Assembly (NCBI GenBank): GCA_964403185.1
Contig: CAYOFK010000176.1
Span: forward strand, 1-5,106
DNA length: 5,106 bases
Direction: 5' to 3'
Source: CAYOFK01 sp964403185
GTDB lineage: Bacteria; Bacteroidota; Bacteroidia; Bacteroidales; VadinHA17
Part shown: positions 1-5,106 of the stretch, in pieces
Layout of the letters: every line of letters starts with the position of its first letter
How positions within the stretch are numbered: position 1 is the stretch's first letter
Notes under the pieces: generated by a model
Databases searched by the model: none
The model's input: the letters and a program-made list of their open reading frames with translations, nothing else
Told to the model about the DNA's origin: nothing
Program-made: the position numbers and the translations under genes

Positions 1-1
1 T

Positions 2-772
2 ACAATGGGCACCATAGGTGTGTTTACAAAAGCCCTGGATGATGCCCTGTTATCGGATAAGATAGATGTTGCTGTACATAGTTGCAAAGATATGCCAACC
101 GAACTTACCCCTGGTTTACGCATGGGTGCCTATCTGGAACGAGACGAGCCTGAAGATGTATTGGTTTTACCGGAAGGGAAAGCGTTTGTATCTGAGCAGG
201 ATTACGAGGCCTTTCAGACTTTGGGTACTGGAAGTTTACGTCGAAAGGCCCAATGGTTGAACAGGTATCCAAACCACAAATTTGAAAACCTCAGAGGCAA
301 TATAAATACAAGACTTCGCAAGCTGGATGAGAGCAATTGGCTGGGGGCAATATTCTCCAAATCCGGCTTAAGCCGGCTGGGGCTTTTACCTGCAACGGCT
401 ATTGACCTTGACTGGATGGTTCCGGCTCCAGCCCAGGGGGTTGTTGCTGTAGTATGCAGGTCGGATCATAAGCATATGATAGACATGCTGGATCAGATAA
501 ATAATGAAAAGACTGCCATTACCTCAACGGTAGAAAGAGCGTTTATGAATGTGCTGGAAGGAGGTTGTTCGGCACCAATTGGAGCTCAAGCAATAATCAT
601 GGGTGACATGCTTGAATTCCATGGTACGCTGCATAATCCGGAAGGCACCATGAAAGTTGAAGTAAAGCGAATTGTTCCTTTATTAGAGACAGACCATCTT
701 GGCATTGAAGCTGCACGGGAAATATTAAGCCAGGGAGGCCGGAAGATTATTGAACAGATTAAAAACTTGTGA
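2..772 (+). CDS. hemC: Porphobilinogen deaminase (hydroxymethylbilane synthase), 5'-partial
   Basis: Cytoplasmic enzyme that polymerises four porphobilinogens into hydroxymethylbilane on a covalently bound dipyrromethane cofactor. The reading frame is open from the window edge. The ATG at position 5 is internal: numbering from it, the catalytic Asp of HSCKD is residue 29, against Asp84 in the E. coli enzyme, so about 55 N-terminal residues lie upstream. Visible motifs are the substrate-binding arginines in GSLRR (79-80) and NLRGNINTR (97 and 103), the domain 2 segment VPAPAQG (139-145), and the cofactor-attachment cysteine in LEGGCSAPIG (Cys188; E. coli Cys242). The spacing between the catalytic Asp and the cofactor Cys (159 residues) matches E. 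coli (158). The C-terminal domain is complete and ends at the TGA at 770-772. The middle residue of the catalytic loop is Cys (HSCKD), where many homologues have Leu, Met or Val. The next gene, hemE, follows within 11 bases or overlaps, so the two are co-transcribed. Confidence 0.97.
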   Translation, partial: TMGTIGVFTKALDDALLSDKIDVAVHSCKDMPTELTPGLRMGAYLERDEPEDVLVLPEGKAFVSEQDYEAFQTLGTGSLRRKAQWLNRYPNHKFENLRGNINTRLRKLDESNWLGAIFSKSGLSRLGLLPATAIDLDWMVPAPAQGVVAVVCRSDHKHMIDMLDQINNEKTAITSTVERAFMNVLEGGCSAPIGAQAIIMGDMLEFHGTLHNPEGTMKVEVKRIVPLLETDHLGIEAAREILSQGGRKIIEQIKNL

Positions 773-786
773 GAAAAAACCTTATG
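769..786 (+). promoter_or_regulatory. hemC stop / alternative hemE starts
   Basis: Two in-frame starts for hemE lie here: GTG at 769-771, overlapping the hemC TGA (770-772) as GTGA, and ATG at 784-786, 11 bases after the hemC stop. The stretch between them is A-rich (GAGAAAAAAC). A GAGA at 771-774 is the only purine run resembling a ribosome site for the ATG. The family N-terminus favours the ATG and the overlap favours the GTG. Confidence 0.5.
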
Positions 787-1806
787 CTAAAGAACGATTT
801 ATTATTAAAAGCATTAAGACAGGAAATGGTGGATCGTCCACCGGTTTGGATGATGCGACAGGCCGGACGTTATCTGCCCGACTATATTAAACTCAAGGAG
901 AAATATTCATTTTTCGAGCGCATTAAAACTCCTGAACTGGTGGCTGAGATAACGATTATGCCTGTACACCAGGTTGGTGTAGATGCTGCCATACTTTTTT
1001 CTGATATATTGGTGGTGCCCATGGCTCTTGGCTTTGATATTGAGTTGGTTCCCGATAAAGGGCCGGTCATTTATAACAAAATTACATCAGCGGAAGAGGC
1101 CTTAAAAGTACAGTCGATTGATGTCATACCCAGTTTGCAATATGTATTTGATGGTGTTAAGGCCACCAAAGACGGGCTTTATGATGAAGTTCCCTTAATT
1201 GGATTTGCCGGCGCACCATGGACCATATTCTGTTATGTGGTGGAAGGCCATGGCTCGAAAACATTTTCAAAAGCAAAGGCGTTTTGTTTTGAAGAGCCGG
1301 CTGCAGCCCATCATTTGTTAAACGTGATTACCGAAGCTACCATCGCTTACCTGAAACAAAAAGTGAAATCAGGAATTGATGCGGTGCAGTTATTTGATTC
1401 CTGGGGAGGATTACTATCACCTGAGGATTACGATCAGTTTTCTTTTCCGTACCTCCTGAAGATCATTGAGTCTTTAAGGGATGAGATTCCAGTGATTGCC
1501 TATCCTAAGGGATGTTGGTATAATATGGATAAATTCGAAAAATCCGGCGTGAGCGCCATAGGTGTCGATTGGTTGACAACAGCTCAATTTGCCAGATCTC
1601 AGGCACCCAATGTTACCATACAGGGTAATTTGGATCCCACCAGGTTACTATCACCGATACGGGAAATTAAACGCATGACCAGGAAAATGATTGATGATTT
1701 TGGTGTCCATAAATACATTGCCAACCTGGGCCATGGTATTGAACCCAATGTGCCAGTTGACCATGCGAGGGCATTTGTTGAAACCGTTAAAGAATATATA
1801 GCATGA
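784..1806 (+). CDS. hemE: Uroporphyrinogen III decarboxylase
   Basis: Cytoplasmic, cofactor-free enzyme that removes four acetate carboxyl groups from uroporphyrinogen III to give coproporphyrinogen III. From the ATG at 784 the protein is 340 residues, a normal length. Visible landmarks are the signature PVWMMRQAGRYLP with Arg25 and Arg29, FSDILVVP with Asp74 (equivalent to catalytic Asp86 of human UROD), GAPWTIFCYVVEG with Tyr151 (human Tyr164), and the C-terminal NLGHGIEP with His317 (human His339). The expected active-site residues are therefore all present. An in-frame GTG at 769 would add five residues (to 345) and overlap the hemC stop as GTGA. I prefer ATG 784 because Bacteroidota relatives typically begin with a short M-x-LKNDL sequence, but the GTG cannot be excluded. 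The 3' end overlaps the hemB start as ATGA. No hemD lies between hemC and hemE, although the product of HemD is the substrate of this enzyme. Confidence 0.97.
   Translation: MLKNDLLLKALRQEMVDRPPVWMMRQAGRYLPDYIKLKEKYSFFERIKTPELVAEITIMPVHQVGVDAAILFSDILVVPMALGFDIELVPDKGPVIYNKITSAEEALKVQSIDVIPSLQYVFDGVKATKDGLYDEVPLIGFAGAPWTIFCYVVEGHGSKTFSKAKAFCFEEPAAAHHLLNVITEATIAYLKQKVKSGIDAVQLFDSWGGLLSPEDYDQFSFPYLLKIIESLRDEIPVIAYPKGCWYNMDKFEKSGVSAIGVDWLTTAQFARSQAPNVTIQGNLDPTRLLSPIREIKRMTRKMIDDFGVHKYIANLGHGIEPNVPVDHARAFVETVKEYIA
1803..1806 (+). promoter_or_regulatory. hemE stop / hemB start overlap (ATGA)
   Basis: The hemB ATG (1803-1805) overlaps the hemE TGA (1804-1806), the classic four-base arrangement for coupled termination and reinitiation. 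The preceding bases (AAAGAATATATAGC) contain no Shine-Dalgarno match, consistent with coupling and with the leaderless-SD style of Bacteroidota. Confidence 0.7.
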
Positions 1807-2804
1807 CAAATTCTCCATTATCCAGACCACGAATACTCCGTTCATCAGAATCGATGCGGGCAATGGTAAGAGAAACCAGCCTTAGTCCAACTGATTTTAT
1901 TGTTCCTTTATTTATTACCGAAGGAGAGAATATAACACAAGAGATAGACTCTATGCCGGGATATTACCGGTATTCCATTGATAGGCTTCAATCAGAGATT
2001 ACTGAGATTTTGAGCCTGGGAATAAAATCTGTGCTGCTGTTTGTCAAAGTGCCTGAAGATAAGAAAGACAATGCGGGCAAGGAAGCCCTAAACCCGGATG
2101 GGCTCATGCCTCGAGCTATCAAAACCATTAAAGAATGGACTCCGGAACTTGTTGTGATGACAGATGTGGCGCTGGATCCTTACTCTGAGTACGGTCATGA
2201 TGGTATTGTGGAAGGCGGACAGATTGTGAATGATGCCACTGTTGAGGTATTGGCTAAAATGAGTGTGATGCACGCTGCCGCCGGCGCTGATTTTGTGGCC
2301 CCTTCCGACATGATGGATGGCAGGATTGGAAGCATCCGCGAAGAACTGGAAGCAAATGGCTTCGACAGGGTAGGGATACTGGCTTACAGTGCTAAATATG
2401 CCTCCTGTTTCTACGGTCCGTTTCGAGACGCCCTTGATTCGGCACCCGGATTTGGCGATAAAAAGACCTATCAGATGGACCCTGCTAATGCTTTGGAGGC
2501 AGAGAAAGAGGCGTTCATGGATGAAAATGAAGGAGCAGATATTCTAATGGTGAAGCCGGCGATGAGCTATCTGGATATTATTTTACGTGTTAAGACTCAA
2601 ACTAATTTGCCTGTTGCCGCCTATCATGTGTCCGGGGAGTATGCCATGTTGAAGGCTGCCGCAGCAAAAGGCTGGCTAAATGAGGAAGAGGCATTTATGG
2701 AGTCGCTGCTGAGCATTAAAAGGGCTGGGGCCAGCTTGATTGCCACTTATTATGCCAAAGAAGCTGCCAGGATACTAAAACAAAATAATGATGAACGAGA
2801 ATAG
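1803..2804 (+). CDS. hemB: Delta-aminolevulinic acid dehydratase (porphobilinogen synthase)
   Basis: Condenses two 5-aminolevulinate molecules into porphobilinogen, as a cytoplasmic homo-oligomer. The 333-residue length is typical. The two Schiff-base lysines are visible: Lys198 in AYSAKYAS and Lys251 in LMVKPAMSYLD. The metal-site segment at residues 121-134 reads DVALDPYSEYGHDG. The three cysteines of zinc enzymes are absent and Asp/Ala take their places, as in the plant and Pseudomonas type that does not need catalytic zinc. Glu236 lies 15 residues before Lys251, the same spacing as the Glu of the allosteric magnesium site in E. coli and P. aeruginosa HemB, so magnesium stimulation is likely (inference). 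FYGPFRDA and the TYQMDPANALEA segment are further family signatures. The start ATG overlaps the hemE stop (ATGA, 4 bases) with no obvious Shine-Dalgarno sequence. The last residues (NNDERE) are encoded within the overlap with hemL. Confidence 0.98.
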   Translation: MTNSPLSRPRILRSSESMRAMVRETSLSPTDFIVPLFITEGENITQEIDSMPGYYRYSIDRLQSEITEILSLGIKSVLLFVKVPEDKKDNAGKEALNPDGLMPRAIKTIKEWTPELVVMTDVALDPYSEYGHDGIVEGGQIVNDATVEVLAKMSVMHAAAGADFVAPSDMMDGRIGSIREELEANGFDRVGILAYSAKYASCFYGPFRDALDSAPGFGDKKTYQMDPANALEAEKEAFMDENEGADILMVKPAMSYLDIILRVKTQTNLPVAAYHVSGEYAMLKAAAAKGWLNEEEAFMESLLSIKRAGASLIATYYAKEAARILKQNNDERE

Positions 2805-4074
2805 CAAACGTTTATTCGAACAGTCGAAACAGTATTATCCGGGAGGCGTAAACTCCCCTGTTCGTTCGTTCAACGCCGTTGGCGGAGATCCAATTTTTTT
2901 TGAAAAAGCAAAGGGTGCAGAGTTGTTTGATGTAGATGGTAATAAGTATATCGATTATATCGGCTCCTGGGGTCCGATGATCCTTGGGCATGCCCATGAT
3001 GGTGTAGTGGAGTCAGTGAAGAAAGCTTTGGGGAATTCATTTTCATTTGGTGCGCCCACTGCCATCGAAGCGCAAATTGGCGAACTGATTACCACAATGG
3101 TCTCCGGTGTATCAAAAATAAGAATGGTCAATTCAGGTACAGAGGCCTGTATGTCAGCCATCAGACTGGCCAGGGCCTACACAAAAAGGGATAAGTTTAT
3201 CAAATTCGAAGGATGTTATCATGGTCATGCCAATGAGTTTTTGATCAAGGCAGGCAGTGGCTTAAGCACCTTTGGCTTCCCCAGCAGTCCGGGGGTTACA
3301 GAAGGTTCAGCCAAAGATACCCTGGTAGCAACCTATAATGACATCACTTCCGTGCAGGACCTTATCGATCAGAACAAAGAGGAGATTGCGGCTATAATTA
3401 TTGAGCCTGTGGCTGGCAACATGGGCTGTGTCCCGCCGGCACACGGCTTTGTTGAAGGATTGCGCCAGCTGTGTGATGCATACAATATCCTGTTGATCTT
3501 TGATGAGGTAATGACGGGTTTTCGGCTGGCGCCAGGTGGGGCCCAGGAATTATTAGACGTGAAAGCCGACCTGGTAACCTATGGTAAAGTGATAGGGGGA
3601 GGTATGCCGGTGGGAGCCTATGGGGGAAGTGATGACCTGATGGCCATGATAGCCCCCGAGGGACCAGTTTATCAGGCAGGTACGTTATCGGGAAACCCGA
3701 TAGCAATGACCGCCGGGTTAGCAACGCTTTCGATTCTCAATGAACAAAGGGATATCTATCAGTCTTTGGCTAAGAAGACTAAATTTTTAGCTGAAGGTAT
3801 AGAGGAGGTACTGGAATCGTCAGGATTACCCTATACGATCAATAGGAAAGGGTCTATGATGAGTGTACATTTTACCGGGGAGGCTGTAATCGATTTTAAC
3901 TCAGCTGTAACGGGCAATAATGAGTATTTTAAAAAATTCTTTCATTCCATGCTGGAAGAAGGTATTTACTTGCCACCCTCTGCGTTTGAGACCTGGTTTA
4001 TCTCCAATGCCCACGAGCAACACCACCTTGAGTTTACAATAGAAGCAACCAGGAAAGCAATTAGTAGGATATAG
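2788..4074 (+). CDS. hemL: Glutamate-1-semialdehyde 2,1-aminomutase
   Basis: PLP-dependent enzyme that isomerises glutamate-1-semialdehyde to 5-aminolevulinate, the second step of the C5 pathway. Its presence implies that HemA glutamyl-tRNA reductase is encoded elsewhere. The 428-residue length is standard. Landmarks are the N-terminal YYPGGVNSPVRSF (16-28), the phosphate-binding region MVNSGTEACMSAIRLAR (113-129), CYHGHAN (143-149), the PLP-ring Asp239 in FDEVMTGFR (238-246), and Schiff-base Lys267 in TYGKVIGGGMPVGAYGG (264-280; Lys265 in E. coli). The combination of VNSPVR, FDEVMTGFR and GGGMPVGAYGG identifies GSAM rather than a generic class III ornithine or acetylornithine aminotransferase. 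Two consecutive ATG codons (2788 and 2791) could both start the protein. Either overlaps the 3' end of hemB (by 17 or 14 bases), which suggests translational coupling. Upstream bases are A-rich without a Shine-Dalgarno motif. Confidence 0.98.
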   Translation: MMNENSKRLFEQSKQYYPGGVNSPVRSFNAVGGDPIFFEKAKGAELFDVDGNKYIDYIGSWGPMILGHAHDGVVESVKKALGNSFSFGAPTAIEAQIGELITTMVSGVSKIRMVNSGTEACMSAIRLARAYTKRDKFIKFEGCYHGHANEFLIKAGSGLSTFGFPSSPGVTEGSAKDTLVATYNDITSVQDLIDQNKEEIAAIIIEPVAGNMGCVPPAHGFVEGLRQLCDAYNILLIFDEVMTGFRLAPGGAQELLDVKADLVTYGKVIGGGMPVGAYGGSDDLMAMIAPEGPVYQAGTLSGNPIAMTAGLATLSILNEQRDIYQSLAKKTKFLAEGIEEVLESSGLPYTINRKGSMMSVHFTGEAVIDFNSAVTGNNEYFKKFFHSMLEEGIYLPPSAFETWFISNAHEQHHLEFTIEATRKAISRI

Positions 4075-4076
4075 TG
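4072..4076 (+). promoter_or_regulatory. hemL stop / hemH start overlap (TAGTG)
   Basis: The TAG ending hemL shares its final G with the GTG that starts hemH. Two in-frame stops just upstream (TAG at 4062 and TAG at 4065) rule out an earlier start, so this junction fixes the hemH start. A weak AGGA at 4066-4069 lies only four bases before the GTG, closer than an efficient Shine-Dalgarno site, so initiation probably depends on ribosomes finishing hemL (inference). Confidence 0.75.
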
Positions 4077-5106
4077 CAAAGCGAGGACATTAGTCAGGTT
4101 GTATTAGCTGTGAATCTGGGCTCTCCGGAAGCGCCCGGAGAAGCCGAAGTACGTACCTATCTGCGGGAGTTCCTGATGGATAAGAATGTTATTGATGTAC
4201 CCCGGCCGCTAAGGGATTTGATAGTTAAAGGGTTTATTTTACCAAATCGGTCCAAAAAATCAACTGAGGCCTATGCCAGGGTCTGGACAGATGAGGGCTC
4301 GCCTTTGATTGTTAATACCATGAAAATGGTGGAAAAACTAAAGGATAAGTTACCAATTCCTGTGCATGCAGCTATGCGTTACGGCAAGCCCTCAATAGCC
4401 GGCCAATTGGATAAAATTACAGGCCAGTATCATGGTCTGAAAAAGATTATTCTGCTGCCGTTGTATCCTCATTATGCCATGTCAACTATTGGTACGGTCC
4501 AGGATATGACGCATAAAATCATGCGCCAAAAATATCCGCAAATAGAACTGGCTATTCATAAGCCATTTTATAACGATGATGGTTATATAAATGCCCTTAC
4601 CGACAGCATAAGAACAGCTTTACCGCCGGCTCATCATTTGTTATTCAGTTATCATGGCTTACCTGTACGCCACCTTAAAAAATCAGATGTCACCGGTTCG
4701 CACTGCTATAAAACAGCGAACTGTTGCCGGGTGTTTTCGCCCGCTCATGAGTTTTGTTATAAACACCAGGCGCTGGAAACCACCAGTTTAGTAGTAAAAA
4801 AATTGGCATTGGGTTCAGATGATTATTCAGTTGCCTTTCAATCCAGATTAGGGCGGGATGAGTGGATCAAGCCTTCTTCCACTGACATGGTGAAGAAATT
4901 GGCTGCCCAGGGAATGAAGAAACTGGCTGTAGTGTGTCCGGCATTTGTATCCGACTGCCTGGAAACCCTGGAAGAGATTGGAATACGGGAGCAGAAATCA
5001 TTCCTTGATAATGGAGGAGAATCCTTTATTTTGATACCCTGCATTAATGAATCCATTATATTTGTAGAAGCATTGGCAAAAACGTTAAAGCCATATTATG
5101 TTAATT
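4074..5106 (+). CDS. hemH: Ferrochelatase, 3'-partial, GTG start
   Basis: Inserts ferrous iron into a porphyrin at the end of haem synthesis, probably protoporphyrin IX in this Gram-negative type. The frame is open from the GTG at 4074 to the window end: 344 codons plus one base, with no stop. Ferrochelatases of this group are about 340-350 residues, so only a few codons are probably missing. Landmarks are VNLGSPEAP (13-21), LLPLYPHYAMST in the middle, SYHGLPVRH with catalytic His194 (B. subtilis His183, human His263), FQSRLGRDEW (257-261 is SRLGR), and VCPAFVSDCLETLEE with Glu297 (B. subtilis Glu264, human Glu343). The N-terminal NLGSP form resembles Gram-negative HemH rather than the Gram-positive coproporphyrin ferrochelatase. 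Cys211, Cys217, Cys218 and Cys228 form an internal cysteine cluster that could bind a [2Fe-2S] centre. GTG is the only conventional start: stops in this frame lie at 4062-4067 and the next ATG is more than 100 bases downstream, inside the conserved domain. Confidence 0.96.
   Translation, partial: MQSEDISQVVLAVNLGSPEAPGEAEVRTYLREFLMDKNVIDVPRPLRDLIVKGFILPNRSKKSTEAYARVWTDEGSPLIVNTMKMVEKLKDKLPIPVHAAMRYGKPSIAGQLDKITGQYHGLKKIILLPLYPHYAMSTIGTVQDMTHKIMRQKYPQIELAIHKPFYNDDGYINALTDSIRTALPPAHHLLFSYHGLPVRHLKKSDVTGSHCYKTANCCRVFSPAHEFCYKHQALETTSLVVKKLALGSDDYSVAFQSRLGRDEWIKPSSTDMVKKLAAQGMKKLAVVCPAFVSDCLETLEEIGIREQKSFLDNGGESFILIPCINESIIFVEALAKTLKPYYVN

Noticed and set aside
5..7. ATG near the window start as the true hemC start
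   Set aside because: The conserved first domain would lack about 55 residues relative to E. coli HemC, and the frame is open to the window edge. The gene is cut by the window, not short.
363..376. Perfect 14-base palindrome CCGGCTTAAGCCGG
   Set aside because: It sits inside hemC, encoding the ordinary segment SGLSRLG, has no loop or U-tract, and no second copy was noticed in the window. Most likely chance.
3398..3724. 108-codon reverse-strand open frame opposite hemL
   Set aside because: It lies wholly inside hemL, whose conserved GSAM motifs (including the PLP lysine) are encoded on the other strand. Its translation is rich in Pro, Arg, Ser and Leu and shows no recognisable domain, as expected of an antisense shadow.
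4694..4723. Inverted repeat CGGTTCGC / GCGAACTG (8-base stem with one G-U pair, 14-base loop)
   Set aside because: It is inside hemH over the cysteine segment, has no following T-run and a long loop, so it is neither a convincing terminator nor a clear regulatory element.
4838..5056. 72-codon reverse-strand open frame near the window end
   Set aside because: It is antisense to the conserved SRLGRDEW and CPAFVSDCLE region of hemH and has no recognisable motif.
1..5106. A novel defence, mobile or biosynthetic system
   Set aside because: Nearly every base is accounted for by five well-known haem biosynthesis genes with intact catalytic residues. I saw no repeat array, transposase, toxin-antitoxin pair or unexplained gap.

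Overview
The window is a run of five tightly packed, co-directional (+ strand) tetrapyrrole genes that fills almost every base: hemC (5' end cut by the window edge), hemE, hemB, hemL and hemH (3' end cut by the window edge). I see no mobile element, CRISPR array, RNA gene, phage gene, terminator or unexplained gene. I do not think it holds an undescribed system. It is core haem biosynthesis, with a few details worth noting.

Organism: the proteins look like Bacteroidota, probably a free-living member. The reasons are the HemE N-terminus (MLKNDLLLKAL), the HemC motif VPAPAQG, the internal four-cysteine segment of HemH, moderate base composition, and start codons with A/T-rich upstream DNA and no good Shine-Dalgarno sequence. 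This assignment rests on family knowledge and was not checked by a search. HemL shows that 5-aminolevulinate is made from glutamate by the C5 route.

Layout: hemC ends at 772. hemE runs from 784 (or from a GTG at 769 that overlaps the hemC stop) to 1806. hemB (1803-2804) overlaps hemE by 4 bases (ATGA). hemL (2788-4074) overlaps hemB by 17 bases. hemH starts at a GTG at 4074, sharing one base with the hemL stop, and is still open at 5106. No gap is large enough for an internal promoter or terminator outside coding sequence, so this is almost certainly one operon with translational coupling.

How the genes work together: HemL converts glutamate-1-semialdehyde to 5-aminolevulinate. HemB condenses two of these into porphobilinogen, and HemC links four porphobilinogens into hydroxymethylbilane. 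Uroporphyrinogen-III synthase (HemD, not in the window) closes the ring, and HemE decarboxylates uroporphyrinogen III to coproporphyrinogen III. HemF/HemN and a protoporphyrinogen oxidase (also not in the window) lead to protoporphyrin IX, into which HemH inserts iron. HemA would be needed upstream of HemL. HemA, HemD, HemF/N and HemG/Y may lie just outside the window or elsewhere in the genome.
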